The position numbers and the translations under genes were made by a program. A stretch of DNA of 38,301 bases from Rickettsia sp. (GTDB taxonomy: Bacteria; Pseudomonadota; Alphaproteobacteria; Rickettsiales; Rickettsiaceae), in the NCBI GenBank assembly GCA_020048975.1, contig JAIFLQ010000036.1, positions 1-38,301 on the forward strand, in the 5' to 3' direction. The notes under the pieces are model-generated. The model made no database searches. It was not told the origin of the DNA and saw only the letters and a list, made by a program, of their open reading frames with translations. Numbering within the stretch: position 1 is the first letter of the stretch; each line of letters begins with the position of its first letter. Shown one piece after another: positions 7,427-17,698 of the stretch.

Positions 7427-9262
7427 ATGGTTTTTTTTAAGAATTTGTGGCAAGTTATAACAAAACATTCATATAGCAAAAATATTTCTTATATTATTAT
7501 AAGTGCTGTTGCTATAGGTCTTGTAGCTACTACTTTTCTTATTTATTTAGAATTTCTCTCTGACGAGATTAACCCAGTAAACATTCTTGGGTTGATGTTA
7601 GTTATTTTGATAACTTCCCTTCTACTTGGTATTTTATTGATAAATAATCGTGCGAATGGTTTTTTTGATTTTGTTAAAAAAAGTACAAAAAGGGTTTCGA
7701 AACTTAGAAAAAGGATAATAATTGCTTTTAGTCTTGGTGCGGCAGTACCAACTATTATTGTTGCAGTATTTTCCACATATTTTTTTAATTTTGGGGTTCA
7801 ATCATGGTTTGATGACAAGATATCTAGGGTTTTGGAGCAATCAATTACTGTTGGAGAGTCTTACATAGATGAGCATGTACTGCAGTTAAAGGATACAGCC
7901 ATTTCAATTTCTAATGATTATGATGATCTATACTATAAGCTGATAGATAATCCTGAGTTGTTTCAAGCTATTTTAGCTGGGCAAGCGGAATTCCGTTCTC
8001 TTGATGAAGCCATAATTTTTAAGAGAGACACGAATACTATTCTTGCTCAAACGAGTTTAAGTTTTTCTTTATCTTTTTTAACTATACCAATTCATGTATT
8101 TGAAAAAGTTAATAAAGGAGAAGTAGTGCAGATTTTTTCTGATCCAACTAAAATAAGAATTTTAATAAAATTACATAAGTACAATGATACCTATTTATTA
8201 ATAGGAAGGTTAGTGGATGAAAAAATAATTGAACATATTAATAAAACTAATGGTGCAGCTCAAGAGTATTTTAGGTTAAAGACTCAGATATTTGACTTAC
8301 AAGTAAAATTTTCCATGATTTTTATTTTGCTTGCAATGATTTTACTTTTGGCGGCGATTATTTGGGGGAGGCATTTTGCTGAACGAATAGTGAAACCTAT
8401 TAGGGAATTGGTAATAGCGGCTGAGAGGGTGAAGAATGGTGACCTGACAGCCCAAGTGCCAGAAGAAGGTTTAAAGAAAGATGAGATAAGGATATTGTCT
8501 TTTGCCTTTAATAGAATGGTAAAACAGATAGATAGGCAACAAAGAGATTTGGTAATTGCTCAAAGAGCTCTGGCATGGTCAGATGTTGCAAGAAGAGTTG
8601 CACATGAAATAAAAAATCCTTTGACTCCAATTCAGCTTTCTGCAGAAAGATTACTCAAAAAATTTAAGAGCCAAGTGCAAGATCAAGATTCTTTTGAAAA
8701 ATATATCAATAACATTACAAAAAATTCTAATGAAATTAAAATGATAGTTTCTGAATTTGTTAACTTTGCAAGGTTACCATCTCCCGATTTTTCTGAACAT
8801 GAAATACTATCAATGATTAATAACTTAGTGGACACTAGAAGATTGGTTAAAGATCATATTTTGTACACAGTTAATTCAAATGTTAAATCTTTTGAATTAG
8901 TATGTGATGCTACCCAATTAAATCGAGTGATGGTTAATTTGCTGCAAAATGCCGAAGAAGCTTTAGAGGAGATCAATGGGGCAAAAAAAATAATAATTCA
9001 AATTATGCTAGATGGTGATTTTGTCTCTATTTCTGTTTTAGATAATGGCCCTGGTTTTAGTGAGCAGGTTTTAGAGAATGCAATAAAAGCATATTTTACA
9101 ACTAAAACAAAAGGCACGGGCCTTGGTCTTGCAATTGTTGACAGAATTATTCAAGACCATTTTGGTAGTTTTAGTATTTTTAATAGGGAAGAAGGTGGTG
9201 GGTGTATAAAGTTAATTTTTAACACTCGTGAATTAAGAATTAAAGTAAAACAAACCTTTTAG
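7427..9262 (+). CDS. ntrY: NtrY-type sensor histidine kinase
   Basis: A membrane sensor kinase of 611 residues, partner of NtrX. Hydrophobic helices lie near 20-43, 51-73, 97-120 and 296-315, with an extracytoplasmic region of about 170 residues between the third and fourth. A HAMP domain follows (about 316-373), then at once the histidine box VARRVAHEIKNPLTPIQ with His393. The ATPase domain shows the N box (NLLQNAEEAL), DNGPGFS and TKGTGLGLAIV. NtrY proteins of free-living relatives are usually over 700 residues and carry a PAS domain between HAMP and the His box; here that domain appears to be missing. Next to ntrX in the same orientation, with a gap of 169 bases. Confidence 0.92.
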   Translation: MVFFKNLWQVITKHSYSKNISYIIISAVAIGLVATTFLIYLEFLSDEINPVNILGLMLVILITSLLLGILLINNRANGFFDFVKKSTKRVSKLRKRIIIAFSLGAAVPTIIVAVFSTYFFNFGVQSWFDDKISRVLEQSITVGESYIDEHVLQLKDTAISISNDYDDLYYKLIDNPELFQAILAGQAEFRSLDEAIIFKRDTNTILAQTSLSFSLSFLTIPIHVFEKVNKGEVVQIFSDPTKIRILIKLHKYNDTYLLIGRLVDEKIIEHINKTNGAAQEYFRLKTQIFDLQVKFSMIFILLAMILLLAAIIWGRHFAERIVKPIRELVIAAERVKNGDLTAQVPEEGLKKDEIRILSFAFNRMVKQIDRQQRDLVIAQRALAWSDVARRVAHEIKNPLTPIQLSAERLLKKFKSQVQDQDSFEKYINNITKNSNEIKMIVSEFVNFARLPSPDFSEHEILSMINNLVDTRRLVKDHILYTVNSNVKSFELVCDATQLNRVMVNLLQNAEEALEEINGAKKIIIQIMLDGDFVSISVLDNGPGFSEQVLENAIKAYFTTKTKGTGLGLAIVDRIIQDHFGSFSIFNREEGGGCIKLIFNTRELRIKVKQTF

Positions 9263-9431
9263 AGCCTTAACTTTTTTGTAAAGATTTGGTTAATATGTTG
9301 CATAAATGCTATTATTTATGTTGATTTATATTTTTTATAAGGATAACTTACTATCTATGTATTTGTTTGGTTAATTATTTTAAGAAGTAACAAATGAGTG
9401 AAATTGTTTTTTTATATAGGAGAAAAGAGTT

Positions 9432-10859
9432 ATGGCATTAGATGTTCTTATAATAGATGATGAGATGGATATCAGAGATATAATATCTGATATCTTAAAG
9501 GACGAAGGGTTTTCTAGTAGAACAGCTGCAAATAGCACGCAGGCTTTTAAAGCAATAGCAGAAAAAACACCAAATGCTGTAATACTTGATATTTGGTTAC
9601 AAGGCAGTGAACTCGATGGTCTAGGAATTTTAGAGATAATAAAAAAACAATATCCTCTTATGCCTGTTATAGTAATTAGTGGACATGGTACTATTGAAAC
9701 AGCTGTAAGTGCTATTAAAATGGGAGCATATGATTATTTAGAAAAACCATTTACTCATGATAAGATAATTATCTTGTTAAAAAGAGCTTGTGAAGCCTCA
9801 AAACTAAGGAGAGAAAATATAGATTTAAGGTCCAAGGTGATTGATAAAACGGAGTTTGTTGGAACCTCTTCTGTTATTACCAGACTTAAAGGGGAAATTG
9901 AGAAAGTAGCGCCAACTTCTGGAAGAGTTATGATTCATGGTGGTATTGGTAGTGGTAAGGAGCTAACAGCAAGGTTAATTCATAAAAAATCGAAGAGAGC
10001 AAGTGGATCATTTATAGTTTTTAGCCCTACTTCCATGTCAGCAAGCAAGATGCAACAAGAATTATTTGGTGACGAAGAAAAGCAAGAACTGGGAAATGTT
10101 TTTGATAAAAGAATTAGTGTGCTTGAAGCGGCTCACAATGGTACTTTGTATATAGATGAAGTTGGTGACTTGCCAATGGTTATACAAAATAAATTACTTA
10201 AGTTTCTAAAAGATCAGACTTTAGTAAAAGGTAATAACAAAGTGGTAAAATTAGACATAAGATTTATCACTTCCTCGACTAAAGATTTGCAGGCAGAAAT
10301 TACTCAAGGTAGGTTTAGGCAAGATTTATATTTTAGGCTTAATGTTGTTCCGCTTTGTGTAACAGATTTATCTGAGAGAAAGGAAGATATTCCGCTTTTA
10401 GTTAAGTATTTTATTAAGCAACTGTCAAAATTTTCTGGCTTGAAAGAAAGAGAGTTTTCGGATGAAGCGGTAGCAGCTTTGCAAGCCTATAATTGGCCAG
10501 GTAATGTTAGGCAACTTAGAAATGTTATTGAGTGGACTTTGATAATGAATCCGCCAGTAGCTGGAACTATAGAAAAAATAAAATCAGATATGTTGCCTCA
10601 AGAAGTAATAAATAATAGCGTGAATATCTCCAAGCCTGATAATAATTTAGATATGATGTCTATGCCGCTGCGTGAAGCAAGAGAAGTTTTTGAAAGGCAA
10701 TATTTATCAGCGCAGATGAACAGATTTAATAATAATATATCTAAAACTTCTACTTTTGTTGGCATGGAAAGATCTGCTTTGCATAGGAAACTTAAGATGT
10801 TAAGTATTCATGCAGCCAATAAGTTGACGGATCTAGAAAAAGATCTAGAGTTGGCTTAG
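9432..10859 (+). CDS. ntrX: NtrX-type response regulator lacking the sigma-54 contact motif
   Basis: A response regulator of 475 residues. The receiver domain (1-115) has the acid pair DD at 9-10, phospho-acceptor Asp53 and Lys105. The AAA+ domain keeps Walker A (GGIGSGKE near 170-177) and Walker B ([10 protein letters not shown] near 237-246). In sigma-54 activators a GAFTGA loop lies between these; here the segment after ELFGDEE reads [11 protein letters not shown] and no GAFTGA-like motif is visible. The C-terminus has a Fis-type helix-turn-helix ([15 protein letters not shown]). This suits a lineage reported to lack sigma-54, where NtrX would act as an ordinary DNA-binding regulator. A clear Shine-Dalgarno (aggaga) precedes the ATG. 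Confidence 0.92.
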   Translation: MALDVLIIDDEMDIRDIISDILKDEGFSSRTAANSTQAFKAIAEKTPNAVILDIWLQGSELDGLGILEIIKKQYPLMPVIVISGHGTIETAVSAIKMGAYDYLEKPFTHDKIIILLKRACEASKLRRENIDLRSKVIDKTEFVGTSSVITRLKGEIEKVAPTSGRVMIHGGIGSGKELTARLIHKKSKRASGSFIVFSPTSMSASKMQQELFGDEEKQELGNVFDKRISVLEAAHNGTLYIDEVGDLPMVIQNKLLKFLKDQTLVKGNNKVVKLDIRFITSSTKDLQAEITQGRFRQDLYFRLNVVPLCVTDLSERKEDIPLLVKYFIKQLSKFSGLKEREFSDEAVAALQAYNWPGNVRQLRNVIEWTLIMNPPVAGTIEKIKSDMLPQEVINNSVNISKPDNNLDMMSMPLREAREVFERQYLSAQMNRFNNNISKTSTFVGMERSALHRKLKMLSIHAANKLTDLEKDLELA

Positions 10860-10942
10860 TTGTGAGTTATCTTTTTTAATTGTGTGTGGGTAAGTTATAG
10901 ATTGTTATTATCTATTATTAATAGTTACTCTGGTTGGGTTTT

Positions 10943-12685
10943 ATGAAAAAATTAATTTCTTTATCGTTTTTATTGTTAATGATAGCTTGCAGTGAAGATA
11001 GTGTTCGCAGTAATGGTGTTTTATCTGAATCAGAGAATGATAAAATAAGGGAGTACATATCGTTACGCACAGAGCAAAAACAAAGTGTCGATATAAAAAG
11101 TAAATTTGGTACTAATTTAAAAGGTGCAAAATTAACGGGAGCTAATTTATCTGGTTCTGATTTATCAGGCGTAGATTTTTCTGGAGCAGAAATAGCTAGA
11201 GTAGATTTTTCTGGTTGTAACTTAAATAACGTAGACTTTCGTGGTGCAACGATTCAGGAAAGCGATTTTTCTGGGGTTGTTTTTAATGGATTTGCAGCTG
11301 AAAATGTTGATTTTCAAGCTTCTATATTTAATAAATCAAAATTTATAAATTCAAACTTTTCACATTGTAATTTTGAAGAAGCTGAGTTTACGGGGGCTAT
11401 AGTTCAAGATTCGAAATTTGACAAGGTGAATTTATCCAAGGCAACTATTCAAGATGTTATAATTGAGAATTCTAATTTCCAGAAAGCTAATTTACTATTT
11501 TCGACTTTTACTAATGTTAACATTAAGAATACAGCTTTTTTTGGTGTTGATCTTAGAAAAACAATAATGTCCAAGGTAACAGCACATGGTTGTAGTTTTG
11601 AATCTTCAGATTTAAGTGAAGTTCATTCTACAGATGGAAACTTTACAAACAATGATTTTAGTCAAGCTATTCTTGATGACTCTAAGTTTACTGGTGAGAC
11701 AAAGTTTACCTCCTGTTTGTTTCCGTATGCTTCATTTAAGAGAACATTGCTTGATAAAGTATCAATTAACAATTGCAACATGAAGGATGTGGCTTTTACT
11801 TCTTCAATTATTAAGGATAGTAGAATTCAAGATACATTTTTGGACAATGTCAAATTGACTGGATCTGAGATTTCTAATTTATACATGGATAATGTATCGA
11901 TTCCAAACGGAGATTTTGATAAAGTATCTCTAAAAGACTTTAAAGTTTTAAATTCTAATTTTAATAATGTTCGTTTTTCAAATAACACTATAAATAAAAC
12001 AGAGTTTATTAAGGTGAGTTTGATTCAGGCTTTTTTTGAAAATTATAATATAGAAGATTCTTCGTTTAAAAATTCGGACTTAAGTAAAGTGATTTTTATA
12101 GGAGCAAATATTAAAAGAACTGATTTTACAACAAGTCGACTTGATAAAATAGCTTTAATAAATTCTAATTTAGAAGAAGTAGTATTTAACAATTCCCCAG
12201 TTAATAATTCTCAAATTAGGGATGTATCTAATGTTGCAACAGTGGTTATTAATTCACCTTTTTTGCATAATATTTTAATTAATAATAAAGGCTTAGTAAA
12301 TATGACTATCGGAGATGCTTATAACTCAATGGAAGATCTGGTTGCTAGTCGTGATTTATCAAATTTAAATATGGCTTATATGGATTTTTCAAAACTAGAA
12401 GTAAAACAAGTGATATTTAGTGGGTCTATTCTCCAAGGAGTTAAAATGGTAGAATCTAAGTTCATTAGTTGTCTGTTCAAGGATGTAGACTTTAGTAAAG
12501 CTGATTTGTCTAAAGCTGATTTGTCTGGATCGGAAATAACTGATGTTAATTTAAAAAACGCTACTTTGAGTGAAACAGATTTAAGTTCAACAAAATTAAA
12601 TAATCTTGATTTTAGAAGATCTTTTGTTACTAATATAAACACTAAAAATGCAGTGTTAGTTTCTGTGACTGGCCTTGGTAATTAA
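10943..12685 (+). CDS. Giant pentapeptide-repeat lipoprotein
   Basis: The ATG at 10943 (not the track's TTG at 10934) gives a 580-residue protein whose signal peptide MKKLISLSFLLLMIACSED ends in a lipobox (MIAC), so it should be lipid-anchored, probably at the outer membrane. From about residue 40 to the end it consists of pentapeptide repeats of the A(D/N)LXX/xxFxx kind, for example LSGSDLSGVDFSGAEIARVD. Such repeats fold into a four-sided right-handed beta-helix. The repeat is regular at both ends, looser in the middle, and has one non-repeat stretch near 430-475. At about 20 residues per turn it would be a long rod. No enzymatic domain is visible and the function is unknown. It follows ntrX by about 80 bases. 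Confidence 0.85.
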   Translation: MKKLISLSFLLLMIACSEDSVRSNGVLSESENDKIREYISLRTEQKQSVDIKSKFGTNLKGAKLTGANLSGSDLSGVDFSGAEIARVDFSGCNLNNVDFRGATIQESDFSGVVFNGFAAENVDFQASIFNKSKFINSNFSHCNFEEAEFTGAIVQDSKFDKVNLSKATIQDVIIENSNFQKANLLFSTFTNVNIKNTAFFGVDLRKTIMSKVTAHGCSFESSDLSEVHSTDGNFTNNDFSQAILDDSKFTGETKFTSCLFPYASFKRTLLDKVSINNCNMKDVAFTSSIIKDSRIQDTFLDNVKLTGSEISNLYMDNVSIPNGDFDKVSLKDFKVLNSNFNNVRFSNNTINKTEFIKVSLIQAFFENYNIEDSSFKNSDLSKVIFIGANIKRTDFTTSRLDKIALINSNLEEVVFNNSPVNNSQIRDVSNVATVVINSPFLHNILINNKGLVNMTIGDAYNSMEDLVASRDLSNLNMAYMDFSKLEVKQVIFSGSILQGVKMVESKFISCLFKDVDFSKADLSKADLSGSEITDVNLKNATLSETDLSSTKLNNLDFRRSFVTNINTKNAVLVSVTGLGN

Positions 12686-12697
12686 GAAGAAGCGCAA

Positions 12698-13108
12698 ATG
12701 GAAATGGGAAGCAGTGCACAAAACCTGAATGCATCGATTTTGGGAATTGGTACTGACGTAGTGCAAATACCTAGAATAGAGAAACTATATGAAAAATTTG
12801 GAGATAAGTTTTTATATAAAAATTATCATGAACTTGAAATAAAAGAATTTTTTAAACTTAATATAGAAAAAAGATGTTCTTTTTTAGCAAAAAGATTTGC
12901 GGCTAAAGAAGCTGTTTCCAAGGCTTTTGGTATTGGTATTGGTAATAATATAAACTTCAAAGATATCGCAATAGTTAATGATGCCTTAGGAGCGCCAGTT
13001 GCAAAAGTTTTTAATCATTTAGCTGAAGATTTAAGTGGTTATTCTATTCATATTTCTCTTTCAGATGATTATCCAATTGCTATTGCTTTTGCTTTAGTAA
13101 CTAAGTAG
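12698..13108 (+). CDS. acpS: Holo-[acyl-carrier-protein] synthase
   Basis: AcpS moves the 4'-phosphopantetheine group from coenzyme A to apo-ACP, activating it for fatty-acid synthesis. The 136-residue product has the metal-binding start ILGIGTDVVQIPRIEK and the second motif FLAKRFAAKEAVSKAFG, with the expected spacing, and ends with the HISLSDD and YPIAIAFALV strands. The start chosen has a purine-rich leader (agaagaagcg) and gives about ten residues before the conserved block; a second ATG two codons later is possible. It begins 12 bases after the pentapeptide lipoprotein gene, so the two may be cotranscribed. Confidence 0.95.
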   Translation: MEMGSSAQNLNASILGIGTDVVQIPRIEKLYEKFGDKFLYKNYHELEIKEFFKLNIEKRCSFLAKRFAAKEAVSKAFGIGIGNNINFKDIAIVNDALGAPVAKVFNHLAEDLSGYSIHISLSDDYPIAIAFALVTK

Positions 13109-13220
13109 AATGACCTTGTTTTTTAGATTTTAAGCGTATGGATGAAATTTCTGTAAAAGCGTATCTTTCAACAATGAAGGAGGGTCTTTTCTTAGAATAT
13201 ATTAAGTATAAATAGTAAAA

Positions 13221-14651
13221 ATGATATTATTAGAGAATAAAAAAAACAAAGGTACACTAGATACTATTCATTTTATAGGTATTGGTGGAATAGGAATGAG
13301 TGGCATAGCCGAAGTTATGCATAATCTTGGATATAAAGTTCAAGGGTCTGATATATCTGCAAATAATAATACCAAAAGATTAATTGATATGGGAGTTCGG
13401 GTGTTTATTGGACACAACGAAATGAATATCACCAATGTATCATATGTAGTTATATCTTCTGCTATAAATGAGGATAATCCTGAGATAAAAGAGGCAATAG
13501 TAAAAAAGATTCCTGTAATCAAAAGAGCTGAAATGCTTGCTGAGCTTATGAGGCTGAAATGTTCTATAGCTGTTTCTGGTTCACATGGTAAAACTACTAC
13601 TACTTCGCTTATAGCTTGTATTTTTGAATCTGCTGGACTTACTCCTACTGTTATCAATGGTGGTATTATTAACCAGAGAATGACAAATGCTTATATAGGA
13701 GAGGGTGATTACTTAATAGCTGAAGCTGATGAGTCTGATGCAACTTTTATCAAGATCCCTTCTACTATTGCAGTTATAACAAACATAGATCCAGAGCATA
13801 TGGATTTTTATAAAGATTTTTCTAGTTTAGTGGATGCTTTTAAGAGTTTTATTACGAACTTACCGTTTTACGGTTTTGCGGTATTATGTGTTGATCATCC
13901 TGTTGTCAGAGATATATCTGTCGCAGTAACTGAACGTCGAATAATTACTTATGGTATAGAGTCTGATGATGCTAATATCAGAGCTTACAATATTAAATCT
14001 GATATTTCCTCTTCTACTTTTGATATAGAAATAAACTTGCCAAATTTGCAAGGTACAACAATAATAGAACAAATTTCAATACCAACTCCTGGGCAACATA
14101 ATGTACTTAATTCACTAGCGGCTATTGCCATTGGTGTGGAGCTTGATTTTGGAATTAAAGCTATTAAAAATGGATTTAAGAATTTTGAAGGTGTCAAGAG
14201 ACGTTTTACCAAAGTGTGTGAATATAATGGGGCGGAAATCATTGATGATTATGCCCATCATCCAGTAGAAATTAAAGCAACTCTGCTAACTGCAAGATCT
14301 ATAGCAGAGAAAAGAAAAAGTAAAGTTATCGCTATTTTTCAACCTCATAGATATTCGAGAGTTAAGGAATTGTTTTATGATTTTACCAAATGTTTTTCAG
14401 ATAGTGACAAGGTATACATGCTTGATATTTACGGTGCTGGAGAAGCTCCAATTGATGGTATAAGTACAGCTGCTTTGATAGAAGAGATGCGTAAATCAGG
14501 ATCGAAACCAGAGTTCATAGCAAACTACGAAGATATTAGCAGTATTATTATGTCTAATGCAAATAAAGGTGATCTTATAGTAATGATGGGAGCTGGTAGT
14601 ATTTCTTCTTGGGCTTATCAATTGCCAAATAAATTTTCAAATATCATATAG
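13221..14651 (+). CDS. murC: UDP-N-acetylmuramate-L-alanine ligase
   Basis: MurC joins L-alanine to UDP-MurNAc, the first amino acid of the peptidoglycan stem. At 476 residues it has the usual length. Visible landmarks are the N-terminal nucleotide fold [14 protein letters not shown], the ATP-binding P-loop [10 protein letters not shown], the [10 protein letters not shown] block, the [14 protein letters not shown] motif and [13 protein letters not shown]. It opens the operon murC-murB-ddl-ftsQ, whose genes lie 5 bases, 3 bases and a 1-base overlap apart. The presence of this set says that the organism makes peptidoglycan precursors. Confidence 0.97.
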   Translation: MILLENKKNKGTLDTIHFIGIGGIGMSGIAEVMHNLGYKVQGSDISANNNTKRLIDMGVRVFIGHNEMNITNVSYVVISSAINEDNPEIKEAIVKKIPVIKRAEMLAELMRLKCSIAVSGSHGKTTTTSLIACIFESAGLTPTVINGGIINQRMTNAYIGEGDYLIAEADESDATFIKIPSTIAVITNIDPEHMDFYKDFSSLVDAFKSFITNLPFYGFAVLCVDHPVVRDISVAVTERRIITYGIESDDANIRAYNIKSDISSSTFDIEINLPNLQGTTIIEQISIPTPGQHNVLNSLAAIAIGVELDFGIKAIKNGFKNFEGVKRRFTKVCEYNGAEIIDDYAHHPVEIKATLLTARSIAEKRKSKVIAIFQPHRYSRVKELFYDFTKCFSDSDKVYMLDIYGAGEAPIDGISTAALIEEMRKSGSKPEFIANYEDISSIIMSNANKGDLIVMMGAGSISSWAYQLPNKFSNII

Positions 14652-14656
14652 TTTCT

Positions 14657-15544
14657 ATGGATTTTCAGTTAATTAAAGGGATATGTAAGAGAGATTATAA
14701 CTTAAAACATCTAACTTGGCTTAAAGTTGGGGGTAATGCAGATGTGTTTTTTAAACCAGAAAACACTGATGATCTTTTAGTATTTTTGAAAGAAAATAAA
14801 AGTAGCTTTCCTGTTACGGTCATTGGAGCTGGTTCTAACTTGATTATAAGAGACAAAGGTATCGAAGGTGTTGTTATAAAGCTTGGTAGAGGGTTTACGG
14901 ATACAGAGTTTATAGGTGATAGTTTAATTGCAGTAGGCGCGGGATGTTTAAATTTTAATTTGGCAAAATTTTGTCTGGCTAATTCAATTACAGGGTTTGA
15001 GTTTTTGGTTGGAATTCCTGGTACTGTAGGTGGTGGAGTGGCAATGAATGCTGGTTCTTACGGCTCTGAGTTTAAAGATATAGTTGCTTTTGTTGAGGCT
15101 GTAGATAATCAAGGTAATTTCACTACACTATCTGCAAAGGAGATAGGGTTTTCTTATCGTGCTAATTCCTTACCAAAAGATTTAATATTTACTAGAGTTT
15201 TTTTTAATGCTAAAAACAGAAGTGATAAGGAAAAAATAGAACAAAAAATGAAGGAGATAACTTCTATGAGAAACTCTTCTCAGCCAGTTGTTGAAAAAAC
15301 AGGCGGAAGTACTTTTGCTAATCCAGAGGGTTTAAAGGCTTGGGAGTTGATAGACAAGTCTGGTATGCGTGGAAAAAGAGTGGGAGGGGCTCGTATGTCT
15401 GAAATGCATTGTAACTTTATGATTAACTATAACAATGCAACTGCTAGTGACATGGAAAATTTAGGTGAATTAGTTAGAAAGGCTGTCAAAGAAGATAGTG
15501 GAATAGAATTAGAATGGGAAATTAAAAGAATAGGTCGATTGTAG
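14657..15544 (+). CDS. murB: UDP-N-acetylenolpyruvoylglucosamine reductase
   Basis: MurB reduces the enolpyruvyl group to give UDP-MurNAc, using FAD and NADPH. The 295-residue product has the FAD-binding motifs GAGSNLIIRDKGIEGVVIKL and GIPGTVGGGVAMNAGSYGSE, the SYRANSLP strand, the catalytic-serine region TGGSTFANPEG, and the C-terminal block GGARMSEMHCNFMIN. Length and motifs fit the shorter MurB class (type II) common in alphaproteobacteria. Second gene of the murC operon. Confidence 0.96.
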   Translation: MDFQLIKGICKRDYNLKHLTWLKVGGNADVFFKPENTDDLLVFLKENKSSFPVTVIGAGSNLIIRDKGIEGVVIKLGRGFTDTEFIGDSLIAVGAGCLNFNLAKFCLANSITGFEFLVGIPGTVGGGVAMNAGSYGSEFKDIVAFVEAVDNQGNFTTLSAKEIGFSYRANSLPKDLIFTRVFFNAKNRSDKEKIEQKMKEITSMRNSSQPVVEKTGGSTFANPEGLKAWELIDKSGMRGKRVGGARMSEMHCNFMINYNNATASDMENLGELVRKAVKEDSGIELEWEIKRIGRL

Positions 15545-15547
15545 ATT

Positions 15548-16597
15548 ATGAATAATTTTAAAACTATATATAAAGAAAAGTCGATCGTTGTTGAACTTAA
15601 TTCAATTAGTCAATTGTCCAACATTACTCTAGCTGAGTTTGTGAAGTTAAAAGGTCAATATATTGATCAATTTGATGTGAATCAACATATAGAAAAAAAA
15701 CATGTAGTGGTAATCGGTGGTGGAATGTCTGCTGAGAGAGAGGTTTCTTACATGTCATCAAATGGTATTGTTCGATCAATAATGGAGCTTGGCCATAATG
15801 TAACTTTTGTTGATATGGGAGTAGATATTGCTTTAGTGCTAGCAAAGGTAAAACCTGATGTCGTTTACAATGCACTACATGGTACTTATGGTGAAGATGG
15901 GTGCTTGCCCGGTTTGCTTAATATAATGCATATACCTTACACTGGACCTGGTGTCCTAGCTTCGGCTATTGCTCTTAATAAGAAAAAATCTTGTGAAATT
16001 TTTAAAGCTACTGGAATAGAGATTCCAGAAAGTAAAGTTATCAAAAGAACAGATCATTGCTTGGTTGATCCTATGGAACGACCTTATGTTATTAAGCCTC
16101 TTTCTCAGGGGTCTAGTGTTGGTGTTGAAATTATTTTTGCTGAAGATAAATTCTCTTTTGCCGAATATGATTTTCCATATGGAGATGAAGTTTTAGTTGA
16201 ACAATATATAAAAGGCAGGGAGATGCAAGTAGCTGTACTAAATGGTAGAGCAATTGGAGTTCTTGAAATAAAACTACTAAAAGGTAAGCGTTTTTACGAT
16301 TATGAAACAAAATATACTGAAGGTTTTGCCGAGCACCTTTTGCCAGCACCAGTGCCAGTCGAAGTATATGATAATATAAAAAAATTAGCTGAAAAAGCTT
16401 GTAGTATATTTGATTGTATGGGTATGGTAAGAGTTGAGATGATTTATTCTCCTAAGGAAAATGAGCTATACATGTTAGAGGTTAATACTCACCCTGGCAT
16501 GACGCCGCTATCTATTTGTCCAGAAATTGCTACTTTGGAAAATATGTCCTATAAAGATCTTGTAAAAGAAATACTTGAAGAAGCAAGATTCGAATAA
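15548..16597 (+). CDS. ddl: D-alanine-D-alanine ligase
   Basis: Ddl makes the D-Ala-D-Ala dipeptide of the peptidoglycan stem. Motifs are [52 protein letters not shown], the ATP-grasp [13 protein letters not shown] and the metal-binding [11 protein letters not shown]. The 349-residue protein has about 50 residues before the first conserved strand, longer than in E. coli Ddl; short N-terminal extensions also occur in rickettsial Ddl. Its TAA stop overlaps the ftsQ ATG by one base, which suggests translational coupling. Confidence 0.96.
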   Translation: MNNFKTIYKEKSIVVELNSISQLSNITLAEFVKLKGQYIDQFDVNQHIEKKHVVVIGGGMSAEREVSYMSSNGIVRSIMELGHNVTFVDMGVDIALVLAKVKPDVVYNALHGTYGEDGCLPGLLNIMHIPYTGPGVLASAIALNKKKSCEIFKATGIEIPESKVIKRTDHCLVDPMERPYVIKPLSQGSSVGVEIIFAEDKFSFAEYDFPYGDEVLVEQYIKGREMQVAVLNGRAIGVLEIKLLKGKRFYDYETKYTEGFAEHLLPAPVPVEVYDNIKKLAEKACSIFDCMGMVRVEMIYSPKENELYMLEVNTHPGMTPLSICPEIATLENMSYKDLVKEILEEARFE

Positions 16598-17415
16598 TGT
16601 CCAAACAAAATAAAGTAACAAAAAATAACAAAGTAAAATTAGGTGTTAGAAGGCGTTTAAGTTTGTATTATGCGCGTTTTATGTTGGTAGTTAAAATCTT
16701 GCTGTTGTTTTTAACTACTCTTTTTTTATTTACCAATTTTTTTCAACTTCAAAAACAAAAAATATTTAACATTTTTGTCGATATTACAGCTGACGCAGGT
16801 TTTGTTCTTGAACATGTAATAATTGAAGGGCAAAGAAATGTTACAGAAAATGATATTATAGAGTCAATAGGAGCTGATCGAGGAATACCAATTTACTCGT
16901 TAAATATAAATGATATTCGAAAAAGAATTGAAGAGAATCCGTGGGTAAAGATAGCTTTAGTTGAGAGGAGATTACCAAACACGCTACATGTAGCTGTTAT
17001 GGAGAGAACACCAATTGCTATTTGGCAATTTAAGCAAAAAATATATATAATTGACGAGGAAGGTAATCGAATAACTTCAAAAGATATAGAAAAATTTGCT
17101 GATTTAATTCATGTTGTTGGTCAAGATGCAAATGTATATGCTCGAGGACTTATTGAAGAGCTAGAGAGACATCCATCTTTGAGTAAGAAAGTTATTTCAG
17201 CTGTACGCTATGGCCAGAGAAGATGGGATTTAAATTTAGAACAAAAAATTAATGTCAAAATGCCAGACAAAGGTTTTAGTGAAGCTTATGATTACTTGCA
17301 TGCGCTTGATAAAAAAGGCAAGTTATTTAACCAGAACTATAAGGTAATTAACTTAAAAGACTCAAGCAAATATTATATCGAAAAATATGATAGTAAAGTC
17401 GATACTAAAGTATAA
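16597..17415 (+). CDS. ftsQ: Cell division protein FtsQ
   Basis: FtsQ is a bitopic divisome protein linking early and late division proteins. Order: basic cytoplasmic tail (1-28), transmembrane helix (about 30-50), a POTRA domain beginning at FVLEHVIIEGQRNVTENDII and containing NPWVKIALVERRLPNTLHV, then the FtsQ beta domain with MERTPIAIWQF and IYIIDEEGNRI. Length (272) is normal. It ends the murC-murB-ddl-ftsQ operon; ftsA, the usual next gene, does not follow. A hairpin about 150 bases downstream may end the transcript. Confidence 0.93.
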   Translation: MSKQNKVTKNNKVKLGVRRRLSLYYARFMLVVKILLLFLTTLFLFTNFFQLQKQKIFNIFVDITADAGFVLEHVIIEGQRNVTENDIIESIGADRGIPIYSLNINDIRKRIEENPWVKIALVERRLPNTLHVAVMERTPIAIWQFKQKIYIIDEEGNRITSKDIEKFADLIHVVGQDANVYARGLIEELERHPSLSKKVISAVRYGQRRWDLNLEQKINVKMPDKGFSEAYDYLHALDKKGKLFNQNYKVINLKDSSKYYIEKYDSKVDTKV

Positions 17416-17475
17416 CTTATAAAAGTTGGCATTGCTAAGCAGCAATATAATTTGGGTTAAATAACTTTTAGCCGC

Positions 17476-17530
17476 TTAATATTTCTTTGCGCTTAGTTAA
17501 TTTTAGTTTATAAATGTAAAGAAATATTAA
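17476..17530. repeat. 13-bp perfect inverted repeat after ftsQ
   Basis: The arms ttaatatttcttt (17476-17488) and aaagaaatattaa (17518-17530) are exact reverse complements separated by 29 bases. With the hairpin just downstream it forms a structured 3' region of the ftsQ transcript. Function unknown. Confidence 0.45.
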
Positions 17531-17563
17531 TAACCTCCCTTGTGGAATAATTTGTAGATAATT

Positions 17564-17612
17564 CTAAATCAACTACCGACCCTCTAAAGTTGGTAATAGT
17601 TGATTTAGTTTT
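17564..17612 (+). terminator. Probable terminator of the murC-ftsQ operon
   Basis: The arm ctaaatcaacta pairs perfectly with tagttgatttag (12 bp), with an inner ccgac/gttgg extension after a two-base bulge. The stem is followed by tttt. It is strong for this AT-rich genome. Confidence 0.5.
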
Positions 17613-17698
17613 GAAATTTTATCAATAATGAGCAATATTGGATTGCAATTCGCCAATAAAATCTATACTCTCCAGACTAATAATCTTAATAGTATATT

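Noticed and set aside
13138-13215. 25-codon ORF (MDEISVKAYLSTMK...) between acpS and murC
   Set aside because: No ribosome site and no family match; fits chance or a short remnant, so not called.
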